Shown: positions 25,971-36,220 of the stretch, in pieces
Layout: every line of letters starts with the position of its first letter
Numbering within the stretch: position 1 is the first letter of the stretch
Source: Pedobacter sp. JY14-1
GTDB lineage: Bacteria > Bacteroidota > Bacteroidia > Sphingobacteriales > Sphingobacteriaceae
Length of the DNA stretch: 64,000 bases
Direction: 5' to 3'
Assembly (NCBI RefSeq): GCF_029269825.1
Contig: NZ_JARJHU010000003.1
Span: forward strand, 534,475 to 598,474
Made by a program: the position numbers and the translations under genes
Notes under the pieces: generated by a model
Told to the model about the DNA's origin: nothing
The model's input: the letters and a program-made list of their open reading frames with translations, nothing else
Databases searched by the model: none

Positions 25971-28900
25971 ATGAATTTAAATGCTTTTAACATAGGCATG
26001 CCGCGCTTGTGGCTGCCGCCCAAATTATTGCTAATTATGAAGCTGATCATAATTATATTATTCACCACCCTGATGCAGGTTAGCGCATCGACCTTTGGCC
26101 AGAAAGTTACCCTTGCAGAGCGCAACACAAGCCTGGAAAAGGTATTCCAGAAAATGCGGCAGCAAACCGGATACGACTTCCTGTTTGACGCAGAAGTTGT
26201 GAAAGTGGCTAAGCCAGTAAACATCAACGTGAGCAACGCGCCACTCAGCGAAGCACTGGAACTGTGCCTGAAAAACCAAAACCTCGACTTCACCATCGAA
26301 GAAAAATCAGTGATCGTCAGCCGTGCAAAAGAAAAAGGATTTCTGGATAACCTCATTGCGCGATTTCAGAGCATTGATGTCAGAGGTAAGGTTGTGGATT
26401 CCTTAGGGAATGGATTGGCCGGGGCGACGGTGAGTGTGAAGAATGGGAAGCAGAGTACGCAGACTGCTGCAAATGGGGATTTTTATTTGAAGAATGTGGA
26501 GGAAAATGCTGTTTTAATTATCTCATATTTGGGCTACGTCACTAAGGAACAGCCAGCTAGTAAGGAATTCAACCATATTCAACTACAGATGAGTACTTCC
26601 AAGCTCGATGAAGTACAGGTGATTGCATATGGGACTACATCGAGGAGATTAGGCACAGGAAATATTACGACAATAAAAGCCCAAGACATAGAAAAGCAGA
26701 ATATTAATAATCCGCTTTTGGCACTTCAAGGCCGTGTACCGAACTTAATCGTCACTCCCGCGACAGGTCTGCCAGGAACCCCTATAAAAATTCAGCTAAG
26801 AGGGCAAAATAGTTTGACAGGGTTAACGAGTGAGCCATTGATTGTGATAGATGGTATTCCTTTTATTAACACTTTGTCTGGATCTTATTTTGGATATAAT
26901 AACTTTAGCGTTTCCGCCTTAGGCTTTATAAATCCTTCAGATATTGAGTCAATCGATGTACTTACCGATGCAGACGCGACATCAATTTATGGATCTAGAG
27001 GCGGCAACGGAGTGATCCTTATAACGACAAAAAAAGGGAAACCAGGTATCACAAAAATGAATTTCTCTTTGAATAGTGGATATGGAGAAATTGAAAGAAG
27101 TTTGAATGTTTTAAATACTTCCCAATATTTGGAAATGCGAAGGGAAGCATATTCTAATGATGGGTTATCCATCCCATCAAAAAATTCACCAGTGGCAGAT
27201 AGAACATTTGAAAATTACGATTTAACTTTTTGGGACGAAGAAAGATCGAATGATTGGCAAAAAGAACTATTATCGGGCCAGGCTCAACAATATAATGTTC
27301 AAGGATCAATTCAGGGCGGGTCTAACAATGTTCAATATTTTGTCAGTGGGTCATTAAATAAGTTAGGATATTTATTTCCTGGTGATAATAAGTTTATTAC
27401 CGGAGCTGGTAGATTCAGCATTTCCGGGAAGTCACTTAACAAAAGATTCGCTTTAGATTTAAATGGAGGACTCACTTCTACTGCGGCTACCAATTCAGGG
27501 AGCGATGTAACCTTTTTAGCAATGAGTTTGGCTCCAAATGCTCCATCACTATATAAAGATGATGGAACTCTAAATTGGGAAATTGATCCTCAAACGGGAT
27601 ATAGCACTTTCGATAATCCTATCGCAAATGTACGTAATGTATCAACTTCAAAGGTCAGTATAATTAATGCAACAACTGTTTTAAATTATGCTTTACTATC
27701 AAATTTGACACTCGCAACGTCTTTAGGGTTTTCAGATACGTATTCTGACAATTATTTTCCAATAACTATCGCGTCCCAAAATCCGACTAATCTTTTTGCA
27801 AGCGGAAGCGCATTTTTCGGGAAGGGAAAAGCCAATTCTATAAGTTTAGATCCATACTTAAAATACATCCAAAAGATAAATCAAGGACAATTGCAGATTA
27901 TGATTGGTGGTTCTTGGCAGAAGCAAACTAACACATTTCAGCGGATTAGTGGTGGTGGCTTTACCAGTGACGCTTTATTGAAGGATATTAGCAAAGCTGA
28001 TAACCGTTTGATTTCTGGCGGAAATACAAGCTCCGAATATAAGTCCGTATCAGTCTTCGGCAGAATAAACTACAATTGGCAAGATAAGTATATAGGTAAT
28101 ATCAACCTAAGACGTGATGGCAGCAGTCGTTTTGGGCCAAAGGATAAGTTTGGTAATTTTTGGTCGGTTGCTGGCGCATGGAATTTTTCAAATGAGGATT
28201 TTGTTAAATCATCGCTAAAAGTCATCAGTTTTGGAAAGATCAGGGCAAGCTATGGAAGTGGCGGGAATGACAACATTGGAGATTATAAGTACTTGGAGTT
28301 ATTCGAATCCTTGTTGTTTGGCAGTGTAACATATCAGGGAGTTAAGCCAATAGTTTCCCCTGGAGCTGTTAATGCTTATTATACGTGGGAAGATATAAGA
28401 AAGGGTGAAGTAGGATTGGATCTTGGAATTTTCAAAGATCGGGTTATTATTGGAGCGTCGCGATGGACAAATATCTCTTCAAATCAGTTGGGTCAATTGA
28501 TTTTACCTGCAACCACCGGGGGCTATGCAATAACAATTAACCAGCCAGCGAAAATTGAAAATACCGGGTGGGATTATACTGCGAATATTAGGACGATCGA
28601 TGGAAAGAATTTCACCTGGTCTACCAATTTGAATATGGGGTATCAAAGGAATAGATTGCTTGTTCTTCCTGATTCATATACATCGACTACGCCTAGTATT
28701 CAGTACTTTAAGGAGCGAAAAGAGAATCCCGTTGGACGTCCTTTCTCAGGTATGATTCCGGTATATGAATCTAAAGGTGTTGATAAGGAAACTGGAATGT
28801 TTAGATTCTCAGACAAAGAAGGAAATATCAATCCTCTAGGTTTCGGATACTTGTATTCTAAATTGATTAATACTAATCCTCAATTTTCTGGAGGTGTTTC

Positions 28901-29393
28901 AAATGCGTTTACTTATAGGGGAGTGACTCTTGATATATTCATGCAATTCGTAAAGCAATTAGGACGCGATGTAAAATATGAAGGGCTTTTTGCAGTACCC
29001 GGAACAAATCAGTCGGGATATTTAGGGAACCAGTTGACTGATGTTATGCAAAGATGGAGAAAACCTGGAGATATATCGGAATTTCAACGATTCACTGCAA
29101 CAGGCCAAGTCCAGGGTAGTCCAGCTACAGCATTTGATACATTCAATAACAAATTCAATAGTAATGATAGCTGGGTAGATGCTTCTTTTATAAAATTGAG
29201 GAATGTGGCTATTTCCTACGATGTTCCGAAATCACTGTTAAAGCGGGCCGGGCTGGATGAGTTAAAATGCTATATACGAGCTCAAAATCTTTTAACTATA
29301 ACAAAATACAAAGGTTTGGATCCAGAGACTCAAAGTAGTAGCAGATTGCCTCAACTTCGAACTTTTATTGCAGGTATTCAACTTAGTTTATAA
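25971..29393 (+). CDS. SusC-type TonB-dependent outer-membrane transporter with STN signalling domain
   Basis: 1140 residues. Signal sequence to ~42 (start could also be the later ATG at KLIIIILFTT), STN domain ~45-110 (NTSLEKVFQKMRQQTGYDF), CarboxypepD_reg-like domain ~135-215 (IDVRGKVVDSLGNGLAGATV), plug domain (LQGRVPNLIV, LRGQNSLTG, ATSIYGSRGGNGVILITTKK) and a barrel to the end. It binds and imports a ligand with SusD; the STN domain passes the signal to FecR. The first ~150 codons are near half G+C, while the rest is clearly AT-rich, a mosaic. The ligand is unknown; the neighbouring protease and GH2 enzyme allow a peptide or glycan. Confidence 0.92.
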   Translation: MNLNAFNIGMPRLWLPPKLLLIMKLIIIILFTTLMQVSASTFGQKVTLAERNTSLEKVFQKMRQQTGYDFLFDAEVVKVAKPVNINVSNAPLSEALELCLKNQNLDFTIEEKSVIVSRAKEKGFLDNLIARFQSIDVRGKVVDSLGNGLAGATVSVKNGKQSTQTAANGDFYLKNVEENAVLIISYLGYVTKEQPASKEFNHIQLQMSTSKLDEVQVIAYGTTSRRLGTGNITTIKAQDIEKQNINNPLLALQGRVPNLIVTPATGLPGTPIKIQLRGQNSLTGLTSEPLIVIDGIPFINTLSGSYFGYNNFSVSALGFINPSDIESIDVLTDADATSIYGSRGGNGVILITTKKGKPGITKMNFSLNSGYGEIERSLNVLNTSQYLEMRREAYSNDGLSIPSKNSPVADRTFENYDLTFWDEERSNDWQKELLSGQAQQYNVQGSIQGGSNNVQYFVSGSLNKLGYLFPGDNKFITGAGRFSISGKSLNKRFALDLNGGLTSTAATNSGSDVTFLAMSLAPNAPSLYKDDGTLNWEIDPQTGYSTFDNPIANVRNVSTSKVSIINATTVLNYALLSNLTLATSLGFSDTYSDNYFPITIASQNPTNLFASGSAFFGKGKANSISLDPYLKYIQKINQGQLQIMIGGSWQKQTNTFQRISGGGFTSDALLKDISKADNRLISGGNTSSEYKSVSVFGRINYNWQDKYIGNINLRRDGSSRFGPKDKFGNFWSVAGAWNFSNEDFVKSSLKVISFGKIRASYGSGGNDNIGDYKYLELFESLLFGSVTYQGVKPIVSPGAVNAYYTWEDIRKGEVGLDLGIFKDRVIIGASRWTNISSNQLGQLILPATTGGYAITINQPAKIENTGWDYTANIRTIDGKNFTWSTNLNMGYQRNRLLVLPDSYTSTTPSIQYFKERKENPVGRPFSGMIPVYESKGVDKETGMFRFSDKEGNINPLGFGYLYSKLINTNPQFSGGVSNAFTYRGVTLDIFMQFVKQLGRDVKYEGLFAVPGTNQSGYLGNQLTDVMQRWRKPGDISEFQRFTATGQVQGSPATAFDTFNNKFNSNDSWVDASFIKLRNVAISYDVPKSLLKRAGLDELKCYIRAQNLLTITKYKGLDPETQSSSRLPQLRTFIAGIQLSL

Positions 29394-29409
29394 CGATAAT
29401 ATCTTATTT

Positions 29410-30861
29410 ATGAAGTCAATGATTAAAAAGCTATTCTGTTGGAAGATATGGCTATTAGTTACATGTTTCACATTAACAATATTTCAATCTTGTAAAAAAA
29501 TACTTGATGTTAGTCTTCCCGTTGATAAATCGACAGCAAATGATGTATATAATAATCCGCTGTTATCGTCATACGCAATGACAGGGATTTATGCTTATAT
29601 AACGTTAGCTATGAGCACTCAGTTATCAGTTGATCCTGCATCAATGGCAGATGACCTAAACAAGATAACTAAAGACCCTACTTATATAAATGATCTATCA
29701 CCCAATCGAGGGTTCAATTTTTGGAATGATGCATATAGAAATGTAATTTTTCGTTGCAATTCTATAATTGAAGGAGTGAGTTCTTCTAAAGTGTTGCCCG
29801 AAAATGCTAAAAATATCCTGATTGGAGAAGCTAAATTCACAAGAGCTTGGATGTATTTTTATCTAGTTAACTACTATGGGGACGTTCCTCTTGTCTTAAC
29901 AACAGATATTAAGTCAAATGTCAGTATATCGAGAAGTAACTCTGATATCATTTATCAGCAGATTGTTGTTGATTTATTAGATGCGCAGATCCGTCTCAAA
30001 GACCAATATTTGGGTGTTGATTTAGCAAGTAGTGTACCTGAGAAAATCCGGCCGAATAAGAGTGCTGCGACTGCCCTTCTTGCAAGAGCGTATCTGTATA
30101 TGTCAAAATGGGATCTTGCGGAATTAGAAGCATCCAAGATTATTAGCCAATCTAACGTTTATGAGCTTGAGAATCTTGATAAGGTCTTCACCAAAAGCAG
30201 TAAAGAGGCTATTTGGCAACTACAACCAAATCCTTCGGATTTTATGGGGAATTTTAATACGGGTGATGGGAGGGCATTTATACCATCGACGATGAGGTTT
30301 GAAAATGTGTCTTTTAAAGTTGGAACATCACTGCTAAATGCGTTTGAGACTGGGGATGACCGAAGAGATAAATGGACAAAAGATTTTAATATTAATGGAA
30401 TACATTATATAGTTCCGTATAAGTATAAGCTAGGAAACAAGGACATTAGTCAGAATGCAACCCAAGAGGAATTTGTAACAGTGTTGAGATTGAGTGAACA
30501 ATATCTTATCAGAGCAGAAGCTAGAGCCATGCAAGGACGTTTCTCAGGAGATAATGGCGCGTTGAGCGATATTAATAAAGTCCGAAATAGAGCAAATCTA
30601 TCTTCTCTAGTGTTAGACGATAAAGACCAAATCATCGTGGCACTTATGCAGGAACGCAGAATTGAACTTTTTACAGAATTCGGCCATAGGTGGCTTGACT
30701 TAAAAAGACAAAAGCTGCTCGATGAAGTGATGTCGAAATCAACGGTAGAAAAGGGGGGAACTTGGAGTTCTTACAAAGCATTGCTTCCAATCCCTTCCGA
30801 TGAATTTAAATACAATTCCGCTCTTATTGGCCATCAAAATCCAGGCTACCCAGAACAGTAG
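29410..30861 (+). CDS. SusD/RagB-type outer-membrane lipoprotein
   Basis: 483 residues from ATG 29410, 16 nt after the susC stop; the frame also opens upstream inside susC. Signal peptide ends with TIFQSCKK, giving a lipidated Cys. It has the SusD TPR-type helical core (AKFTRAWMYFYLVNYYGDVP) and the C-terminal signature RRIELFTEFGHRWLDLKRQ. It caps the SusC barrel and captures the ligand. A strong terminator hairpin follows directly, so susC-susD form one unit. AT-rich like the susC barrel. Confidence 0.92.
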   Translation: MKSMIKKLFCWKIWLLVTCFTLTIFQSCKKILDVSLPVDKSTANDVYNNPLLSSYAMTGIYAYITLAMSTQLSVDPASMADDLNKITKDPTYINDLSPNRGFNFWNDAYRNVIFRCNSIIEGVSSSKVLPENAKNILIGEAKFTRAWMYFYLVNYYGDVPLVLTTDIKSNVSISRSNSDIIYQQIVVDLLDAQIRLKDQYLGVDLASSVPEKIRPNKSAATALLARAYLYMSKWDLAELEASKIISQSNVYELENLDKVFTKSSKEAIWQLQPNPSDFMGNFNTGDGRAFIPSTMRFENVSFKVGTSLLNAFETGDDRRDKWTKDFNINGIHYIVPYKYKLGNKDISQNATQEEFVTVLRLSEQYLIRAEARAMQGRFSGDNGALSDINKVRNRANLSSLVLDDKDQIIVALMQERRIELFTEFGHRWLDLKRQKLLDEVMSKSTVEKGGTWSSYKALLPIPSDEFKYNSALIGHQNPGYPEQ

Positions 30862-30868
30862 AAAACTT

Positions 30869-30902
30869 GAGGAGTGATTCGATGGAATCACCCCTCTTTA
30901 TT
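30869..30902 (+). terminator. Terminator after susD
   Basis: Stem GAGGAGTGATTC / GAATCACCCCTC (12 positions, one mismatch) with a GATG loop, followed by TTTATT. It lies between the susD stop and the peptidase ATG. Confidence 0.8.
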
Positions 30903-30914
30903 CCACAGAGAAAA

Positions 30915-33509
30915 ATGAATAGATATTTATTAATGTTTTGCTTGATTAGTCTTTTTTGTCACGCTCAAAAGAAAACGGTTAATAATACTTCCTATAAAGA
31001 GTGGGAAAGGCTATCATCTTATAACATAAGTAATGACGGAAAGTGGGTTTATTATGAGACTTCGAATCCTTCCTCAGGTTCTGAATACACATTACTGAAC
31101 TTTAATGGCGAGGTAGTAAAAAGAATTCAAGGGATAAGAAGTCCTCAATTTAGCGAAGATAGTGCATACCTCATTTATACCTGTCATAATGATAGTGTGG
31201 GTATATTTAGGATGAAAGATCGATCATCCACTTATCTTCATGGAATTAATAATTATAAGCTCATCAATCGAAATAATAAGCCGTTTTTATTTTATAATAA
31301 GGCGGGAGAACTTTTTGTCTATGATCTATATCATTTTAAACACAAGTCTTATGGAAAGGCAGATAAATATTTTGTCGACCCGAAAAATAATTATGTGATA
31401 ACCTATTCAAAAGCAGGCTTGCGTTTGGCTAGATTCAACGAAAAGAAAGATCAAATTATATATGATGATGAATGTTCAAATATCGTTTTGAGTGCAGACG
31501 GAAGTAAAATTGCGTTCTTCGCTGGCAAAAATACGGATAGGCGCATATTTGTTTACAATACGGTTAATAATACATTATACAAAGTTGTATCAAATTTCTC
31601 TCAGGGGATTAAAGAGAAGTTTGAATTAGCCAATATTTCTCTTTCTTTCAACGAAGCCAATGATGGAATTTTCTTTAATGTTATCTATCGTGATTCTGTT
31701 GGAAAGGATGCAAATTTAATTTGCGCCTCAGTAGACGTTTGGTCTTATAAAGACCTATTTATTCAGCCAAACCAAAAATTTTTATTAGATGAGGCTAGGA
31801 ATAGAACATATACTTGTTTTACATTTTTAGCTAGACCTGAGAAAGTAATTCAGCTGGAAGATGTTGAACTAACGGTTGAACTAAGGATGAATCGATATGT
31901 TGTAGTTCGAAACAGAACAAATGAACACGAGGAATTTTATAATAAAGTACAAAAAAGACATTATGTTATAATTAATTTATTAACTGGTGAACGCGAGGAA
32001 GTCCCAGATATACCAAGTAGGTCGGGAGATATTATCAATCTTTCGAACCCTAAAAGTGATAAGTTCTTGGTGATTCATAATCTTACTACCGGTGCTGTCT
32101 TTTCTTTTCAACTAAGCTCCAAAACTATTATAAGCATTACTGATAAAGACCATACATTTACCAACGGTGTAAAGTGGTTTTCATTGGAAGATGACGTGAT
32201 TTTGACAGATGGGTATGATCTCTGGAAGGTTGATTTACATGGTAAAGTAAAAAATAAAAACATTACAAATGGATTTGGCGCGAAAAATAGGATAAAGCTT
32301 AGGCCAATTTCGGGATTTGGCAGCATGTTAGATGCCAGAAATGCATTGTTAATTGCTCTCAATGATGATTCCAAAACCAATGGTTTCTGGAAGCTGAATG
32401 ATGGGTTAGATCCTATCAAACTTTGTATGGATTCCTGTCTCTATTATTGGACGATTGTACCACATGATGGCGAAACATTTCCCCTAATTCAAGCAAGGGA
32501 TCGCAAAATATATCTTGTGACCAAACAAACTGCGTCACATTCACCAAACTTATTTATATCGAATAATCTCCGGAGTTTTAGACAGCTTTCTCACGTACAA
32601 CCTGAGAATAAATTTAACTGGCTGAAATCGGAATTGTTAACTTGGACGTTGGATGATGGTAGCAGATGGAAGGGCATACTTTATAAGCCCGAAAACTTTG
32701 ATTCAAGCAAAAAATACCCCGTAATTTTTCATTTTTATCAATCGAAGAGTGATGAACTGAACTTTTACATGAGACCTGCCCTTAGTGGCGGATCATTAAG
32801 TATTCCCTGGTACGTAAGCAATGGCTATTTAGTATTCGTGCCAGATATTAAACCGGACTTCTCAAAAGGAAAGATCACGGAACATCTTATGAATGTATTT
32901 CCATCTGCTGTTCGATATTTGGGAAGTGAAAATTGGGTGGATAAAACCAAAATTGGTCTACAGGGACATAGTTTCGGTGGATATGAGACAAATTTATTGA
33001 TTGCAAATTGTTCTTTATTTGCAGCAGCACAATCGTCTGCTGGTATTAGTAATGTAGTGAGCGATTATGGAGATATTAGATTTGGAGATGAATCCTTAAA
33101 TTATTATTACGAGAAGGGTCAAGGTAATTTAGGAACCACACCATGGGATAATCCTGACGTTTTTGTGAAAAGCAGCGTTATCTTTAAAGCTAACAAGATT
33201 ACTACTCCGCTACTACTCCAACATAATCAATCAGACGGAAATCTCTTTCGCCAGGGCGTAGAAATGTTTAGTGCTCTTCGGCGTTTGAAAAAGCCGGTTT
33301 GGATGCTTCAATATGATTATCATGAGCATGTAATTGATTTCCAGCATTCTAACCAGGCAGCTTTAGACTTTACAGTTCGTCAACAACAATTCTTCGACCA
33401 TTACCTTAAGGATAAACCGGCTCCATTATGGATGGTCGAAGGCATCCCGGCGAAATATAAAGGCATAAAATCTGGTCTACAGCTCGACTCACTAAACCGT
33501 ATCCCATAA
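30915..33509 (+). CDS. Secreted S9-family prolyl oligopeptidase
   Basis: 864 residues from ATG 30915; the frame opens at 30867, but those codons lie in the terminator hairpin, and MNRYLLMFCLISLFCHAQ is a clean signal peptide. An N-terminal beta-propeller-like region precedes an alpha/beta hydrolase with nucleophile GHSFGG (IGLQGHSFGGYETN), an Asp in LLQHNQSDGNLF and His in YDYHEHVIDF. It cleaves peptides in the periplasm or outside. It sits right after a SusCD pair, so it may process imported peptides. AT-rich until near its end. Confidence 0.88.
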   Translation: MNRYLLMFCLISLFCHAQKKTVNNTSYKEWERLSSYNISNDGKWVYYETSNPSSGSEYTLLNFNGEVVKRIQGIRSPQFSEDSAYLIYTCHNDSVGIFRMKDRSSTYLHGINNYKLINRNNKPFLFYNKAGELFVYDLYHFKHKSYGKADKYFVDPKNNYVITYSKAGLRLARFNEKKDQIIYDDECSNIVLSADGSKIAFFAGKNTDRRIFVYNTVNNTLYKVVSNFSQGIKEKFELANISLSFNEANDGIFFNVIYRDSVGKDANLICASVDVWSYKDLFIQPNQKFLLDEARNRTYTCFTFLARPEKVIQLEDVELTVELRMNRYVVVRNRTNEHEEFYNKVQKRHYVIINLLTGEREEVPDIPSRSGDIINLSNPKSDKFLVIHNLTTGAVFSFQLSSKTIISITDKDHTFTNGVKWFSLEDDVILTDGYDLWKVDLHGKVKNKNITNGFGAKNRIKLRPISGFGSMLDARNALLIALNDDSKTNGFWKLNDGLDPIKLCMDSCLYYWTIVPHDGETFPLIQARDRKIYLVTKQTASHSPNLFISNNLRSFRQLSHVQPENKFNWLKSELLTWTLDDGSRWKGILYKPENFDSSKKYPVIFHFYQSKSDELNFYMRPALSGGSLSIPWYVSNGYLVFVPDIKPDFSKGKITEHLMNVFPSAVRYLGSENWVDKTKIGLQGHSFGGYETNLLIANCSLFAAAQSSAGISNVVSDYGDIRFGDESLNYYYEKGQGNLGTTPWDNPDVFVKSSVIFKANKITTPLLLQHNQSDGNLFRQGVEMFSALRRLKKPVWMLQYDYHEHVIDFQHSNQAALDFTVRQQQFFDHYLKDKPAPLWMVEGIPAKYKGIKSGLQLDSLNRIP

Positions 33510-33545
33510 CAAGGTACCACTAACATACACATAAAAACCATACAA

Positions 33546-36185
33546 ATGAAAGCACTAAAAACAGCGCTTATAGCGCTAGCTTTGCCCGTTATTTTCCGAA
33601 ATACTGGCGAAGCACAACAAACCTGGAAGGCTCAGCCTAACCTAATCCAGACCAGATGGGCAAAGCAAGTAAGCCCCAATAATGCACTTAAAGAATATCC
33701 AAGACCACAGCAAGAACGTAAAAGCTGGCAGAACCTGAATGGTCTTTGGGAATATGCGATTACAAAAAAAGATGCCCGTATGCCGTCCAGCTATGATGGA
33801 AAAATACTAGTTCCATTTCCTGTTGAATCATCCCTTTCCGGGGTTAAACGGGAGCTGTTACCAGAACAAAACCTGTGGTACCGGAGAACAATAGAGAGTT
33901 CTCTCTCTTCGTTCGAGATGACGAACAAACGAATACTGTTGCACTTTGGTGCAGTAGATTGGCAGGCTACCGTTTACCTTAACGGAAAAGAAATAGGAAG
34001 CCATACTGGCGGCTATACCGCTTTCAGCTTTGACATCACCGGGCAGCTGAAAGCAGGAAAAAACGAGCTGACCGTAAAAGTATATGACCCAACAGATAAA
34101 GGAGTAGGCCCACATGGTAAGCAGGTGCTTAACCCGAGCAGCATTTACTATACACCAAGCAGCGGCATATGGCAAACCGTTTGGTTGGAGACGGTACCGG
34201 AGGAATACATTGAAGGATTGAAGATCACACCGGATGTGGATAAGGGAACGGTGAAGATCACTGTCAATTCCAGTAGTTCGGAAAAAGTAAGTATAAAAGT
34301 CTTTGAAGGTAAAAGAGAGATTGCTTCGGTTCCTCGCAATGACGTGAACACAGTTATCGAGATTCCTATAAAAAATGCGAAACTCTGGAGTCCGGATGAT
34401 CCTTTTCTGTATGATCTTAAAGTTACCTTAGGAAAGGACAAAGTAAAAAGCTACTTCGGTATGCGCAAGATCAGTGTGGGCAAAGACGAAAAAGGCATTG
34501 ACCGAATTATGTTGAACAATAGACCCTACTTCAACCTTGGAACACTTGATCAGGGCTTCTGGCCGGATGGTTTGTATACTGCTCCTACAGATGAAGCATT
34601 GGCATTTGATATAAAGGCCATCAAAGCTATGGGCTTCAATACCATCAGAAAGCACATCAAAGTTGAACCAGCAAGATGGTACTACCATGCCGACAAGCTA
34701 GGTATGCTGGTTTGGCAGGATATGGTAAACCCAAACCAAGGTTTACCTGACGGCTCGAAAAAAGCATTTGAACAGCAAAACAAAGAAACTATCGAACAAC
34801 TGTATAGCTACCCAAGCATTACCACATGGGTTTTATTCAACGAGAAATGGGGACAATATGACCAGGCAAGGCTGACCAGTGAAATAAAAAAAGCAGACCC
34901 GAGCAGGCTGGTGAACGGACACAGCGGAGAATACCTGTATGTAAATAACCAACTACGCTCACCAAGCCCTGACGCTTATGTAAATGCGGATATGACTGAT
35001 GTACATAGCTATCCGAATCCTATGATTTCCGAAAAGCAAGCAGGTAAAGCAAGGGTGCTGGGTGAATTTGGTGGCATTGGTGCACCCATAGAAGACCATC
35101 TCTGGGACGACACCAAAGCAGGCTGGGGTTATGATGGTATAGTGACTCCGCAGAAAATGAAAGCGCAATATTCGGCAATGGTTAATTCACTGGTGAAATT
35201 AAAAGAACAAGGTTTAAGTGGATCGATCTATACCCAACCGTTTGATGTGGAGACGGAGCAAAATGGTATCATGACTTATGACAGGGAGCTTATTAAGCTA
35301 AAACCGGAAGACCTGAGAACGATTCATGCAAAACTACAGCCAGTAACGGCAAACTATCTAAGCGCAACCAAAGGCTTCACCGCTAAAGTAGCAGATACTG
35401 TAAGCAAAACTTACCAGGAAAGGCTGGCAGAATACAAAGCAGGTAAGAATGACCAGCAGTTTTTAAGGAACCTGGCTTTGATGGCAGTGGCTCAAAAGGA
35501 TATTGAGCATGCAAAAGCAATTGCTGGGCGTTACATAACCGGACTAAAAGATCCGTTTACAGAAGCAAATCTCAACTTCATCTTGATGTTTACCGCAACG
35601 GAAGCAGACCCAGGGCATAAACTGATTATGGAAAACCTGGACAGACTTTCAAAAGTGAATGCGTCCAAAGGAGCGCTTCGGTATGCTCAAAATATCATTT
35701 TCAAAACGGAAGTTTCTCATTTGCTGACTGAAAACCCTGACTGGTCAGCAGTAGATGCTATAATTAAAAAGTATCCTGCATTGGACGGAGAGCTGATTGT
35801 TGGGCTTTCTGTAATTAGGTACAGAAATGCGGTCGCTCAAAAACAACAAAATGCGACAAGGAACCTGGTAGAAGCCGCAACCCGCTACGATGACCGGTAT
35901 AACGGAGGAACTTATAATGATTGGGCATGGCAACTCTTTGAAAGTACCAACAACAAAAAGGAATTGGAAAAGGCTTTGGAGTGGAGCAGAAAATCATTGG
36001 TAATTGATCCGAAGAGTGCCATGCAAATGGACACCTATGCAAACCTCCTGCATAAACTCGGAAAGACGACCGAAGCCATTGAATGGGAAAAGAAAGCAGT
36101 AGCACAGGACCCGAATGAGCAGGTGTTTAAGGATACACTGGAAAAAATGGAAAAAGGGCTTAGTACCTGGCCGGAGATGAAATAA
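33546..36185 (+). CDS. Glycoside hydrolase family 2 enzyme with C-terminal TPR-like repeats; two repeat insertions
   Basis: 879 residues with signal peptide (ends EAQQ). The sugar-binding jelly roll begins QNLNGLWEYAI and LWYRR; the barrel carries WVLFNEKWGQYD (acid/base Glu after Asn) and VLGEFGGIG (nucleophile Glu). Residues ~790-879 look like TPR repeats (YANLLHKLGKTTEAIEWEKK). The substrate could be a beta-galactoside or another beta-glycoside; it cannot be named. Two segments differ from the family: ~116-127 (ESSLSSFEMTNK) and ~257-267 (REIASVPRNDV). Both are encoded by REP-like elements. It lies 36 nt after the peptidase, possibly co-transcribed. Confidence 0.87.
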   Translation: MKALKTALIALALPVIFRNTGEAQQTWKAQPNLIQTRWAKQVSPNNALKEYPRPQQERKSWQNLNGLWEYAITKKDARMPSSYDGKILVPFPVESSLSGVKRELLPEQNLWYRRTIESSLSSFEMTNKRILLHFGAVDWQATVYLNGKEIGSHTGGYTAFSFDITGQLKAGKNELTVKVYDPTDKGVGPHGKQVLNPSSIYYTPSSGIWQTVWLETVPEEYIEGLKITPDVDKGTVKITVNSSSSEKVSIKVFEGKREIASVPRNDVNTVIEIPIKNAKLWSPDDPFLYDLKVTLGKDKVKSYFGMRKISVGKDEKGIDRIMLNNRPYFNLGTLDQGFWPDGLYTAPTDEALAFDIKAIKAMGFNTIRKHIKVEPARWYYHADKLGMLVWQDMVNPNQGLPDGSKKAFEQQNKETIEQLYSYPSITTWVLFNEKWGQYDQARLTSEIKKADPSRLVNGHSGEYLYVNNQLRSPSPDAYVNADMTDVHSYPNPMISEKQAGKARVLGEFGGIGAPIEDHLWDDTKAGWGYDGIVTPQKMKAQYSAMVNSLVKLKEQGLSGSIYTQPFDVETEQNGIMTYDRELIKLKPEDLRTIHAKLQPVTANYLSATKGFTAKVADTVSKTYQERLAEYKAGKNDQQFLRNLALMAVAQKDIEHAKAIAGRYITGLKDPFTEANLNFILMFTATEADPGHKLIMENLDRLSKVNASKGALRYAQNIIFKTEVSHLLTENPDWSAVDAIIKKYPALDGELIVGLSVIRYRNAVAQKQQNATRNLVEAATRYDDRYNGGTYNDWAWQLFESTNNKKELEKALEWSRKSLVIDPKSAMQMDTYANLLHKLGKTTEAIEWEKKAVAQDPNEQVFKDTLEKMEKGLSTWPEMK
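33893..33925 (+). repeat. REP-like class B element inside the GH2 gene
   Basis: AGAGAGTTCTCTCTCTTCGT then TCGAGATGACG. It is read as SSLSSFEMT, the same frame and orientation as SLAALEMT in FecR and the AraC-type gene. It is more diverged than those copies. Confidence 0.65.
34315..34344 (+). repeat. REP-like class A element inside the GH2 gene
   Basis: GAGAGATTGCTTCGGTTCCT then CGCAATGACG. It is read as REIASVPRNDV, the same frame as the FecR class A copy (EIAS...RND). The flanking codons are normal GH2 sequence. Confidence 0.75.
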
Positions 36186-36220
36186 CATTTTAACAAAGAA
36201 TTCATCATCAAAAATTTCAC

